Below, one piece after another: positions 8,028 through 16,045 of a stretch of DNA of 32,822 nucleotides. The translations under genes were made by a program, and so were the position numbers. Location: positions 1 to 32,822 of the forward strand of contig JAAYPR010000023.1 of assembly GCA_012519705.1 (NCBI GenBank), in the 5' to 3' direction. The stretch's first letter is position 1. Every line of letters begins with the position of its first letter. The notes under the pieces were generated by a model. It was not told the DNA's origin. It saw only the letters and a list, made by a program, of their open reading frames with translations, and made no database searches. This stretch comes from Campylobacteraceae bacterium. Its GTDB lineage: Bacteria; Campylobacterota; Campylobacteria; Campylobacterales; Campylobacteraceae.

Positions 8028-8160
8028 CCGTCATTGCGAGTTTGTGAAACAAACGAAGCAATCTAGTGATTGAGCTATAAAATATATTAAAACCAAATTT
8101 GCTAAATTTCAATTTCAAAATTTATAAACTAGATTGCTTCACTAGCGTTTGCAATGACGG
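8028..8160. repeat. Composite palindromic repeat B, second copy
   Basis: The left unit (8030-8066, plus) contains GTTTGT (8040-8045), loop GAA, ACAAAC (8049-8054) between GTCATTGCGAG and GCAATCTAG. The inverted right unit spans 8129-8160 and ends GCAATGACGG. Its core shares the 17-base word AAACCAAATTTGCTAAA with copy A (7948-7964 in A, 8090-8106 in B), so A and B are related along their length and not only at the ends. Confidence 0.7.
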
Positions 8161-8248
8161 AATGGAGAGCTTTTAAGGTTAAATTTATCAAATAAGACTT
8201 TAGAATTTCAAGAACTAAATTGTTTCAACCTAAAGGTTTCGCAATGAC
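8161..8248. repeat. Degenerate half copy C of the same repeat
   Basis: Only an inverted right-hand unit is clear (8215-8248, ending GGTTTCGCAATGAC). The preceding bases (TAGAATTTCAAGAACTAAATTG) resemble the end of the core of copy A, so this looks like a decayed third copy that lost its left unit. From 8249 to 8397 there is nothing but AT-rich DNA and the mqnC leader. Confidence 0.5.
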
Positions 8249-8397
8249 GCGTGGATAGTGGTTTTTTATGGTAATAAATAGAATATTTTCCCAAATTTTA
8301 AAGAAAAACTATACAAATTTCTGCTAATATTTAGTTTTGTTTTAAATTCATAACAATTAATTGATAAAATAACAAAAATTTAGTAAAAAGGTTAGTT

Positions 8398-9462
8398 TTG
8401 AGCGAGATATTAAGTAAAAGATTAAATATAGACGAAGCAGTTGATTTGATAGAAAATGCGGATTTAACCGAGCTTGGCAGGATGGCGTTTGCCAAAAAGC
8501 GTGAGCTTCATCCTGATAAAATCACAACTTTTATAGTGGATAGAAATATCAACTATACAAATGCGTGCTGGGTGGATTGTAAATTTTGTGCGTTTTATCG
8601 CCATGTAAATGAGAGCGATGCGTATTTGCTAAGTTTTGAAGAGATTGGCAAGAAAATAGAGGAGCTTATCGAGATAGACGGGACTCAAATTCTTTTCCAA
8701 GGCGGAGTTCATCCAAAGCTAAAAATTGAGTGGTATGAGGATTTGGTAGAGTATATCGCCAAGCACTACCCAACCATCACGATTCACGGTTTTTCAGCAG
8801 TTGAGATAGACTATATCGCTAAAATCAGCAAAATTTCAACCCTTGAAGTTTTACAAAGACTCCAAGCTAAGGGCATGTACTCTATGCCAGGAGCTGGGGC
8901 GGAAGTGCTAAGTGACAGGGTTAGAGACATCATCGCACCGAAAAAATGCGACACTGCGACATGGCTAAGAATCCACAAAGAAGCCCACCAAATCGGCATG
9001 AAAACAACGGCAACTATGATGTTTGGCACGGTTGAGACCACGCGTGAGATAGTTGAGCACTGGAACTATCTAAGAGAGCTTCAAGACGTTACTGGCGGGT
9101 TTAGAGCGTTTATTTTATGGAGTTTTCAAGGTAAAAACACAAAGCTTTTAGAACAGCATCCAGAAATTATGAAGCAGTCATCAAACCGCTATTTAAGGCT
9201 ACTTGCAGTTTCAAGACTGTTTTTAGATAACTTTAAAAATATCCAAAGTAGCTGGGTGACGCAAGGTAGCTTAATCGGGCAACTTGCACTTAAATTTGGA
9301 GCAAATGACTTAGGTTCGACGATGATGGAAGAAAACGTTGTAAAAGCAGCTGGGGCGGCGTTTAGAATGAATCAAGATGAGATGATAGAGCTTATCAAAG
9401 ACGTTGGCGAAATCCCAGCTAAAAGAAACACAAACTACGATATTTTGGAAAAATTTGCATGA
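8398..9462 (+). CDS. mqnC: Cyclic dehypoxanthine futalosine synthase MqnC (radical SAM)
   Basis: MqnC cyclises dehypoxanthine futalosine in the futalosine route to menaquinone, the route used by Campylobacter. The 4Fe-4S/SAM motif CxxxCxxC is C57-WVD-C61-KF-C64. GGVHPKLKIEWYEDLV near residue 101 and YSMPGAGAEVLSDRVRD near 161 are MqnC/MqnE family landmarks, and 354 residues is normal. I accept the TTG start at 8398, with AAAAAGG six bases upstream. The gene overlaps the following M16 gene by four bases (ATGA), an order also seen in C. jejuni (Cj0462-Cj0464). MqnE is similar, but the overall length and motif context fit MqnC better. Confidence 0.92.
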   Translation: MSEILSKRLNIDEAVDLIENADLTELGRMAFAKKRELHPDKITTFIVDRNINYTNACWVDCKFCAFYRHVNESDAYLLSFEEIGKKIEELIEIDGTQILFQGGVHPKLKIEWYEDLVEYIAKHYPTITIHGFSAVEIDYIAKISKISTLEVLQRLQAKGMYSMPGAGAEVLSDRVRDIIAPKKCDTATWLRIHKEAHQIGMKTTATMMFGTVETTREIVEHWNYLRELQDVTGGFRAFILWSFQGKNTKLLEQHPEIMKQSSNRYLRLLAVSRLFLDNFKNIQSSWVTQGSLIGQLALKFGANDLGSTMMEENVVKAAGAAFRMNQDEMIELIKDVGEIPAKRNTNYDILEKFA

Positions 9463-10670
9463 AGATAGAGTATATTGATATAAAAAACATAGCCATTCCA
9501 CTGTTGTATAAATTTGACAACTCAATGCCAGTTGTAAATTTTAAGCTGGTTTTTAAAGCAAGTGGAAGCGTTAGAGACGCAGACAAAGCTGGACTTGCAA
9601 AGCTTACAGCAAAACTTCTAAATGAAGGTACGAAAACGCACGGAGTTAGTGAGTTTTCAAAAGCTTTAGAGATAAAAGCGATAGAGCTTTACGCTGGGTG
9701 CGGGTTTGAGACATTTACTATCGAGATAAACTGTTTAAAAGAGCATTTTGAGTATGCCCTTGGTCTGCTTGAGAGTTTGTTAAGTGACCCAAATTTAACT
9801 GAATCTACACTTGAGAAAATCAAAACCATCGCAAAAGGTGAGCTTGCTACAAAGGAAAACGACTTTGACTACCAAGCAAAAGAGGAGTTAGAAAAAATCC
9901 TTTTTGCTAACACTCCTTTGGCAAATAAAATGAGCTATGAGAGTGTGGATAGCATAAGCTTAGATGATATAAAAAACTTTTTAAATGAGTTAAGCTTATC
10001 AAATTTATATATAGTTTTAGCTGGTGATGTGAGTAGCGACATTAATTTGAGTAAAACTTTAGATGCTCTAAATTCAGGCATAAAAACCGAGCTTGAGGTT
10101 TATAAAACAAGCTTTGATGAAATCACTAAATTTGTAAAAAAAGAGAGTGAACAGGCGTATATCTACTTTGGAGCACCTTACAACGTCCCAAAAGATGAGC
10201 GTTACCTCTCAAGTGTAGCGACTTTTATCTTAGGAAGTAGCGGGTTTGGAAGTAGGCTAATGGAAGAAATTCGCGTTAAAAGGGGGCTTGCTTACTCGAT
10301 TTACGCAAGGTCAAGCTTCAACCTTAGTTCTAGTTCTATTTGGGGCTATATGCAGACAAAAAATGAAAACAAAGAAGAAGCCATCAGCGTTATAAAGGAT
10401 GAGTTTTTGAAATTCGTGCGTGATGGAGTGAGTGAAGAAGAGCTAAAAGGAGCTAAGAATTTCTTGCTTGGAAGCGTTCCGCTTCAAAAAGAGACGATGT
10501 TTCAAAGAGTTTATATAAAAGAACAGGAGTTTTATCAAGGGCTTGAGTTTGGGGAGTTTGAGAGAAATTTAGAGAGAGTTAAAAACTTAGATCTAAAAAC
10601 TCTAAATGAGTTTATCAAAAGCCACGATGAAATTTTAAAACTAAGCTTTGCAGTAATTTACAATGAATAA
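9459..10670 (+). CDS. M16 family zinc-protease-like protein lacking the HxxEH motif
   Basis: The 403-residue protein has the two-lobed M16B layout: an N-terminal lobe starting PVVNFKLVFKASGSVRD and a C-terminal lobe with VATFILGSSGFGSRLMEEIRVKRGLAYS, the conserved Arg/Tyr segment of this family. At the place of the metal motif HxxEH (normally in GxAHxxEH) it reads GLAKLTAKLLNEGT, so neither His is present. It is therefore probably a non-catalytic M16 subunit, of the kind that pairs with an active one. No signal peptide is visible, so it seems cytoplasmic. It overlaps mqnC by four bases and recG by eight. The gene order mqnC-M16-recG is conserved with C. jejuni. Confidence 0.85.
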   Translation: MKIEYIDIKNIAIPLLYKFDNSMPVVNFKLVFKASGSVRDADKAGLAKLTAKLLNEGTKTHGVSEFSKALEIKAIELYAGCGFETFTIEINCLKEHFEYALGLLESLLSDPNLTESTLEKIKTIAKGELATKENDFDYQAKEELEKILFANTPLANKMSYESVDSISLDDIKNFLNELSLSNLYIVLAGDVSSDINLSKTLDALNSGIKTELEVYKTSFDEITKFVKKESEQAYIYFGAPYNVPKDERYLSSVATFILGSSGFGSRLMEEIRVKRGLAYSIYARSSFNLSSSSIWGYMQTKNENKEEAISVIKDEFLKFVRDGVSEEELKGAKNFLLGSVPLQKETMFQRVYIKEQEFYQGLEFGEFERNLERVKNLDLKTLNEFIKSHDEILKLSFAVIYNE

Positions 10671-12486
10671 AGAAATAGAGAGCTCAGCAAAAGAGAGCTT
10701 TAAAAAACTAGGGGTTAGAACGGCGATTGATTTGGCTTTGCTTTTGCCAAAGAGCTTTGAGGATTTAACCCTTAGCGAGCTTCCAAGTGAGGGCGAAAAC
10801 ACCGTAGAGATAGAGTGTAAGTTCCAGCAGTTTAGAGGCTACATCTTAAATATCACGGCTTACTGCTTCACTTGGGATATGGATGTTAAAATCGTGATTT
10901 TCAACGCAAAGCCGTGGCATTTTAGCACTTTTAAAGCTGGTAAAAAGATGTTTATAAACGGCAAATCCAGCATTTACGCAAACACTTGGCAGTTTACAAA
11001 CCCAAAAGTTGTAACAAAAATAGGAGAAATTCTCCCTAAATACAAACTTAGCCTAAGAGATGACAGAGTTAGGAAACTAATCAGTGAAAACCTTAAATTT
11101 GATGATTTGATAGCCGAAGGGCTTAACGAATACGAAGCAAATTTTTTACTAAATTTACATGAAAACGGCAAAGAGAGTGTAAATTTAGTAAGAAATTTAG
11201 AACAAAACACTCAGGCTTTAAATACTTTAAAATTTATAGAAATTTTTAACTATATGAAAAAGCTAAGTAGAAAAAAGTTTATCTTTAAAGCTAAAAAGAT
11301 AGATATTTTTGATATAGATGAGTGGTTAAAAACTCTGCCTTTTACTCCCACAAACGACCAAATAAACGCCCTAAAAGATGTTAAAGTTGACTTTCTAAGT
11401 GGCAATGCATCAAGGAGGGTTATAATGGGCGATGTTGGAAGTGGTAAAACTCTAGTGATGCTTGGAAGTGCTTTGATGGTGCACCCAAAAACAGCGATTT
11501 TAATGGCACCAACTAGCATTTTAGCCGAGCAAATTTATAATGAAGCCCTAAATTTACTACCTGATTTTATGAATATAATGCTTGTAAAAAGCGGGGATAA
11601 AGATGTAAATTTTAGCGGTGTGAATTTGATAATCGGAACTCATGTTCTCTTGTACCAAAAACTACCAAAAGCAAATTTGATAATGGTCGATGAACAGCAC
11701 CGATTTGGCTCAAATCAAAGGCAAAAGATAAACACTCTTACAAAAGATGGTGAGTTTTCGGCTCATTTTTTGCAGTTTTCAGCAACGCCGATACCTAGAA
11801 CTATGACGCTGATTCAATCAAACGTAGCAGATCAGAGCTTTTTAAAACAGATGCCGTATAAAAAAGATATAAAAACCATTATCATAAATGCTAGTGGTTT
11901 TCCCACGATGATAAGCCATATAAAAGATGAGATTTTAAAAGGCAAACAAGCCATCATCGTCTATCCTTTAGTTGAGGAAAGCGAAGTTATCGACTATCAA
12001 AGCTTAAATGAAGGTAGTAGCTACTGGTATAAAAACTTTAAAAATGTCTATTTAACTCACGGTGGTGACAAAGAAAAAGAAGAAATTTTAAAAGAATTTA
12101 GAGAAAAGGGCGATGTTTTACTTACAACAACTGTTGTAGAGGTTGGAATTTCACTTCCAAGACTTAGCATTATAGTTGTTGTTGCCCCTGAGAGAATGGG
12201 CTTAGCCACACTTCATCAGCTCCGCGGGCGAGTTGGAAGACAGGGCGGAGAGGGCTGGTGCTATCTTTTTACAAAACTAAAAGAACCACCTTTAAGACTA
12301 AAAGAGTTTGCTAAAACTTTGGATGGGTTTAAGGTTGCAGAGATTGACTTGAAAAACCGTCAAGGTGGGGATTTGCTTGATGGAAGTGTTCAGCACGGCT
12401 CACCGTTTAAGTTTTTTAACTATGAAGAAGAGATAGCAGAACTTGCAAAAAATAGACTTACTGGGCTGGTAAATTTAAAACAGTAA
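10663..12486 (+). CDS. recG: ATP-dependent DNA helicase RecG
   Basis: RecG remodels stalled replication forks and branch-migrates Holliday junctions. Helicase motifs are clear: Walker A GDVGSGKT at residues 256-263, DEQH at 343-346, FSATPIPRTM near 363, VVEVGISLP near 490 and HQLRGRVGRQG near 520. The wedge/OB region lies near residues 45-120. At 607 residues it is shorter than E. coli RecG (about 690), as is usual for Campylobacter, mostly through a shorter N-terminal region. The ATG overlaps the M16 gene by eight bases, so it ends a three-gene operon. Confidence 0.96.
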   Translation: MNKEIESSAKESFKKLGVRTAIDLALLLPKSFEDLTLSELPSEGENTVEIECKFQQFRGYILNITAYCFTWDMDVKIVIFNAKPWHFSTFKAGKKMFINGKSSIYANTWQFTNPKVVTKIGEILPKYKLSLRDDRVRKLISENLKFDDLIAEGLNEYEANFLLNLHENGKESVNLVRNLEQNTQALNTLKFIEIFNYMKKLSRKKFIFKAKKIDIFDIDEWLKTLPFTPTNDQINALKDVKVDFLSGNASRRVIMGDVGSGKTLVMLGSALMVHPKTAILMAPTSILAEQIYNEALNLLPDFMNIMLVKSGDKDVNFSGVNLIIGTHVLLYQKLPKANLIMVDEQHRFGSNQRQKINTLTKDGEFSAHFLQFSATPIPRTMTLIQSNVADQSFLKQMPYKKDIKTIIINASGFPTMISHIKDEILKGKQAIIVYPLVEESEVIDYQSLNEGSSYWYKNFKNVYLTHGGDKEKEEILKEFREKGDVLLTTTVVEVGISLPRLSIIVVVAPERMGLATLHQLRGRVGRQGGEGWCYLFTKLKEPPLRLKEFAKTLDGFKVAEIDLKNRQGGDLLDGSVQHGSPFKFFNYEEEIAELAKNRLTGLVNLKQ

Positions 12487-12577
12487 ATCTTTACCAAATT
12501 CAAGGTTTTTTCTTTTCTAAATTTAGAGTTTGCTTTTATAAAAAGTAGAAATTTTGTAAAATTTTATCTACCAATCT

Positions 12578-12756
12578 CGTCATTGCGAGATTTTCGTAGA
12601 AAATCGTGGCAATCTATTTTGATAAAGTTTGAATTGAATTTAAGGTGTTTTCTCTATTAACTTTTAAGTTAAAAATTTTATGAGTAAAAAATCTTATAAA
12701 TTTATAAGATTTTATTTGATAGATTACTTCGTCACTTTGTTCCTTGCAATGACGAC
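12578..12756. repeat. Composite palindromic repeat D, distant copy after recG
   Basis: The left unit (12579-12616, plus) has GTCATTGCGAG, the perfect hairpin GATTTTC (12589-12595), loop GTA, GAAAATC (12599-12605), then GGCAATCTA. The inverted right unit (12720-12753) runs TAGATTACTTCG to GCAATGAC. The hairpin bases differ from copy A yet still pair, so pairing and not sequence is kept. The core also holds a 26-base perfect palindrome at 12688-12713. Apart from this repeat and the HU terminator, the 12487-12972 gap shows nothing coding. Confidence 0.7.
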
Positions 12757-12937
12757 ACTACGGGGTTTGGTGTTTTTGCTACTTTAAGGTGCAATTAAAT
12801 AAATTCACTTAAAATCACGAGCAATTGGAGTTTTGGCGTATTTTCTATTTTAAACGATGACTATTAAGTAGAGTTTTAATGCATTTGTTTTTTTGATAAG
12901 TAATGATATTATTAACGAAATATTATGTAAATTTTGT

Positions 12938-12963
12938 AGAAAAAGCAGAGCCAAAGCTCTGCC
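12938..12963 (-). terminator. hup: Intrinsic terminator of the HU gene
   Basis: Perfect arms GCAGAGC (12945-12951) and GCTCTGC (12956-12962) enclose a CAAA loop. Read on the minus strand the hairpin is followed by a run of five T. It starts 10 bases after the hup stop codon. Confidence 0.85.
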
Positions 12964-12972
12964 TTTAGAAAA

Positions 12973-13263
12973 TTATTTCTTTTTCTTTGAAGCAGCAACT
13001 GCGTCTTTTAGTTGCTTGCCAACTTTAAATTTAACTACATTTGTAGCCGGTGATTTGTAAGTTTTGTTTGTTCCTGGAACTTTTCCTTCTCTAGCAGCTC
13101 TCTCCGCCACACCAAAAGAACCAAAACCGATAAAACTAATCGAGTCACCTTTTACTAAACACTCTTGAATACTCTCAAGTATCGCATCAAGTGCTTTTTC
13201 TGTATCTTTTTTAGATAGCTCTGCTTTTTCAGCAACTAGTGTAATAAATTCTGCTTTTTTCAT
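12973..13263 (-). CDS. hup: DNA-binding protein HU
   Basis: This 96-residue histone-like protein bends and compacts DNA as a dimer. The usual order is seen: two N-terminal helices (MKKAEFITLVAEKAELSKKD), then the signature GFGSFGVAERAAREG, with the DNA-binding arm ending KTYKSPATNVVKFKVGK and a basic Lys-rich tail SKKKK. Length is close to the 90-99 residues of the family. AAGGATGTTG precedes the ATG. It is a single-gene unit with its own promoter and terminator. Confidence 0.96.
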   Translation of the reverse strand: MKKAEFITLVAEKAELSKKDTEKALDAILESIQECLVKGDSISFIGFGSFGVAERAAREGKVPGTNKTYKSPATNVVKFKVGKQLKDAVAASKKKK

Positions 13264-13296
13264 ACAACATCCTTTTAAAGTAAGTTTCTAAGCACC

Positions 13297-13332
13297 ATTC
13301 TACAATACTTTTGGTAATAATACAATACTTTT
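13297..13332 (-). promoter_or_regulatory. hup promoter region with a 12-base direct repeat
   Basis: The minus-strand -10 candidate is TAGAAT at 13297-13302. The plus-strand word TACAATACTTTT occurs twice, at 13301-13312 and 13321-13332, exactly 20 bases apart. The nearer copy touches the -10 and the farther one covers the -35 position, so a regulator binding both on nearly the same DNA face is possible. No consensus -35 is present. Confidence 0.4.
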
Positions 13333-13430
13333 TATTCTAAATTTAGCTCATAAATTCGAATTTATGCAAATTTAGAGCAGATATCGCTAGAAATTCGCTA
13401 TTAAGAGCTTTTTATAAACTTAAAGATTTC

Positions 13431-14153
13431 TTAAGTATAAATTTCAAAAACTATCTCTTTTTTATTTTTTTGCTCTTTTATCTCACTTAGTTTTAGGTTT
13501 TCAAACTCAGTTTCCATAAGCTCACCGAAGTTTTTAACGTTTTTAAATGCGATTTGCCTTAAAATTTCTCCTCTATAATGTTTAGCATAGTGACTTACGA
13601 CTTTGCTGTCTTTGATGAATTTAAGTGTGAGATATGGCTTTTTTATAGTATAAAATTTCTCATAAAACCCAGCCCTTAAGTCCAAAATATCATCATCTTC
13701 TAAAAACTCATCTAACGCTTGGCTAAAGTTATCTTTGTAAAATTTCTCAACGTTAAAGTTTGGAAGTTTTGCACCTTGTTTAAATTTATACTCAGGAAGT
13801 GGGTCTTTTGCAAGAAGTGGACCAAAAAGGTTTGAAAAAATCACTACATTTTCATCCACGTATTTTTTAGCACTCTCATCTAAGCTTGGATAATCAAGTG
13901 CTTTATAGGCAACTCCGGTGTATCTTAAAACCGCTTTTATGCCAACATTTTCTTTAAAGCTTGTTTTATAATGGGCTACCAACTCCTCATCTTTTAAACC
14001 AAAAAAGTTTGCTAAATCAGAAGTAGTGTTGATAAAACTCTCATATTCGTTTAAAACTATCTCTCTTTTGTCACTATTAAAACTAAAATTTGGATGCTTT
14101 AAATTTCCTTTAACAGCACTTTTTGCCTCGCTTGGAGCAAATAAAACTTTCAT
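13431..14153 (-). CDS. yaaA: YaaA-family peroxide stress protein
   Basis: The 240-residue protein opens MKVLFAPSEAKS, the start of the YaaA/DUF328 fold, and keeps the central RYTGVAYKALDY and the NLFGPLLAKDPLPEYKFKQG segment (DxIxxYRL in E. coli YaaA). YaaA lowers free intracellular iron during peroxide stress and binds DNA in E. coli; here the role is inferred from the family. It is cytoplasmic and monocistronic by position, with the tRNA gene just upstream on the same strand. Epsilonproteobacterial members are slightly shorter and more divergent than the 258-residue E. coli form. Confidence 0.85.
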   Translation of the reverse strand: MKVLFAPSEAKSAVKGNLKHPNFSFNSDKREIVLNEYESFINTTSDLANFFGLKDEELVAHYKTSFKENVGIKAVLRYTGVAYKALDYPSLDESAKKYVDENVVIFSNLFGPLLAKDPLPEYKFKQGAKLPNFNVEKFYKDNFSQALDEFLEDDDILDLRAGFYEKFYTIKKPYLTLKFIKDSKVVSHYAKHYRGEILRQIAFKNVKNFGELMETEFENLKLSEIKEQKNKKEIVFEIYT

Positions 14154-14190
14154 AAAAGACCTTTGTGGTGGATGTTTGTGTAGAAAAGAG

Positions 14191-14267
14191 TGGTACGCCC
14201 TAGAAGATTCGAACCTCTGACCTTTTGAACCGCAATCAAATGCTCTATCCAGCTGAGCTAAGGGCGC
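14191..14267 (-). tRNA. tRNA-Arg, anticodon GCG (reads CGC)
   Basis: Read on the minus strand the acceptor arms are GCGCCCT and AGGGCGT (first pair G-U), the D stem is GCTC/GAGC, the anticodon arm is TTTGA-TTGCGGT-TCAAA with anticodon GCG, and the T arm is AGAGG-TTCGAAT-CTTCT. Discriminator A and an encoded CCA end complete a normal 77-base tRNA. There is no intron and no insertion beside it. Confidence 0.95.
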
Positions 14268-14284
14268 ACGAATTAAAAGTAGTT

Positions 14285-14290
14285 ATTTTA
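14285..14290 (-). promoter_or_regulatory. -10 box for tRNA-Arg
   Basis: TAAAAT on the minus strand lies 18 bases before the first tRNA base, the right distance for a short tRNA leader. No -35 is clear. Confidence 0.4.
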
Positions 14291-14358
14291 CACAAAACTA
14301 ACTTAAATTTAGCAAAATTTAGTGAAATTTAGCCATTTTATCCTAAATTCAACCTATT

Positions 14359-14364
14359 TATACT
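14359..14364 (+). promoter_or_regulatory. -10 box for the biotin carboxylase operon
   Basis: TATACT predicts transcription starting near 14371. This supports translation from the ATG at 14404 (AAGG eight bases upstream), since a start at the GTG at 14371 would leave no leader. Confidence 0.45.
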
Positions 14365-14403
14365 AAGATAGTGCAAAATTTATTGTCATATAAGGTTAAA
14401 GAA

Positions 14404-15876
14404 ATGATACAAAAAATTCTCATCGCAAACCGTGGTGAAATCGCCGTTAGAGTTATAAGAGCTTGTAGAGATTTGCACATTGAAAGTGTTGCTATCTATA
14501 CAAAACCTGATAAATCATCTCTTCATGTTCGTATTGCAAGTGAAGCGTATGAGGTTGGTGAGCACCCGATGAATGGATATTTGGACCCTAAAAAGATAGT
14601 AGAAGTTGCAAAAGCGTGCGGGGCTGATGCGATCCACCCAGGGTATGGGTTTTTAAGTGAGAACTATGAGTTTGCTAAAGAAGTCGAGGACGCTGGGCTC
14701 ATCTTCATAGGACCAAAACCTGATGTCATTAGAAAGATGGGAAATAAAAACATAGCAAGATATTTGATGAAAAAAAACGGTATCCCAGTAGTTCCAGGAA
14801 CTGAAAAGCTAAATAATGAAAGCATGGAAAACATTAAAAAATATGCTAGAAAAATCGGCTATCCGGTCATCCTAAAGGCAAGTGGTGGTGGCGGTGGTAG
14901 GGGTATCCGCGAAGTCCATGAAGAAAAAGATTTAGAACGCCTACTTGAAGACTGTAAAAGAGAGGCGAAAGCGTTTTTTAACAATGACGAAGTTTTTATG
15001 GAAAAACTCATCATCAACCCTCGCCACGTTGAGTTTCAAATTTTAGCTGATAATTACGGAAATGTTATCCACCTTTGTGAGAGAGACTGCTCAATTCAAA
15101 GAAGACATCAAAAGATTATAGAGATAGCTCCAAGCCCAACAGTTAGTGAAAACCTAAGAAAAACTATGGGTGTTACAGCTGTAGCAGCTGCAAAAGCTGT
15201 GGGTTATACAAGTGTGGGAACGGTTGAGTTTTTATTAGATGACTATAATAATTTCTATTTTATGGAGATGAATACTAGAATCCAAGTTGAACACGGCATA
15301 ACCGAAGTTATCACAGGGATTGACCTGATAGGCAGACAAATTCGCTCCGCTGCTGGAGAAATCCTAGATCTTGAGCAAAGTGATATCAAGCCACTTGGAT
15401 TTGCCATCGAGGCTAGGATAGTAGCTGAAGATGCATCTAAAAACTTCACTCCAGCTCTTGGAAAAGTAACTGGCTATTATCCAGCTTTAGGACCTTCTGT
15501 GAGAGTTGATAGTCACCTTTATAAAGACTACAATATCCCGCCATACTACGACTCTCTTCTTGCAAAACTTATGGTAAGCGGAACAAGCTATGAAGAGGCG
15601 GTTAGTAAGCTAGAAAGAGCTTTAGAGGAGTTTAGCATAGAGGGCGTTACCACAACCATCCCACTGCTTTTAGCTATAAGTAAGAGTAGGGACTTCAGAA
15701 GAGGGTTTTTTGATACATCATTTACTGATATTCACCTTCCAGAACTTCTTGAGGAGATGGAAAAGTATAAGTTTAAAAAGAACAACTTTAAAAAAGAGGA
15801 TGAGTTGAGTGTGGTTATAAAAGAAGCTATTGAGATATTTGAAAGCGAGTTTGAAGAGGAGTTAGTTGATGAATGA
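14404..15876 (+). CDS. pycA: Biotin carboxylase subunit, probable pyruvate carboxylase subunit A
   Basis: The enzyme carboxylates biotin on a carrier subunit using ATP and bicarbonate. MIQKILIANRGEIA opens the first domain, the ATP-grasp glycine loop GGGGGRG is at residues 161-167 from this ATG, and the active-site box EMNTRIQVEHGITE near residue 288 holds the catalytic Glu and Arg. It is about 490 residues, some 40 longer than AccC of acetyl-CoA carboxylase, with a charged C-terminal tail. The length and the following order (small gene, bpt) match Cj1037c-Cj1036c-Cj1035c of C. jejuni, where the gene is called pycA. No carrier or transcarboxylase subunit lies nearby, so a role in fatty-acid synthesis cannot be excluded from the window alone. 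Confidence 0.88.
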   Translation: MIQKILIANRGEIAVRVIRACRDLHIESVAIYTKPDKSSLHVRIASEAYEVGEHPMNGYLDPKKIVEVAKACGADAIHPGYGFLSENYEFAKEVEDAGLIFIGPKPDVIRKMGNKNIARYLMKKNGIPVVPGTEKLNNESMENIKKYARKIGYPVILKASGGGGGRGIREVHEEKDLERLLEDCKREAKAFFNNDEVFMEKLIINPRHVEFQILADNYGNVIHLCERDCSIQRRHQKIIEIAPSPTVSENLRKTMGVTAVAAAKAVGYTSVGTVEFLLDDYNNFYFMEMNTRIQVEHGITEVITGIDLIGRQIRSAAGEILDLEQSDIKPLGFAIEARIVAEDASKNFTPALGKVTGYYPALGPSVRVDSHLYKDYNIPPYYDSLLAKLMVSGTSYEEAVSKLERALEEFSIEGVTTTIPLLLAISKSRDFRRGFFDTSFTDIHLPELLEEMEKYKFKKNNFKKEDELSVVIKEAIEIFESEFEEELVDE

Positions 15877-16045
15877 TTTTTTCGATGATTTAAAAGCGAT
15901 AAAAAAAGATATGATAAAAAGTGACGAGGCTAAAAAAGAAAAAGAGAAGCTTGATCTTGAAAAGGAGAGCATTAAAGCAAGAGAAAAAAGACTTGAAATC
16001 GAGTTTTTAGAGTATGTAAAAGGTCAAGATATAAGGAAAATATGA
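15869..16045 (+). CDS. Small highly charged coiled-coil protein, 58 residues
   Basis: ATG at 15869 opens a 58-codon frame ending TGA at 16043-16045. It overlaps the upstream carboxylase by eight bases and the downstream bpt ATG by four (ATGA), so it fits tightly in the operon. The product begins MNDFFDDLKAIKKDM and continues as an almost unbroken Lys/Glu-rich helix with a heptad look (KLDLEKESIKAREKRLEIE). There is no Cys, signal or membrane segment. A small hypothetical gene occupies the same place in C. jejuni (Cj1036c), which supports that it is real. Function is unknown; it might modulate either neighbour. Confidence 0.75.
   Translation: MNDFFDDLKAIKKDMIKSDEAKKEKEKLDLEKESIKAREKRLEIEFLEYVKGQDIRKI

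Noticed and set aside
10275-10285. Phase-variable G tract
   Set aside because: The longest G run noticed is five, too short for slippage; none of the genes shows a contingency tract.
12688-12713. 26-base perfect palindrome as a separate operator
   Set aside because: It is made almost only of A and T, has no spacer and lies in the core of repeat D, so it is more simply part of that element.
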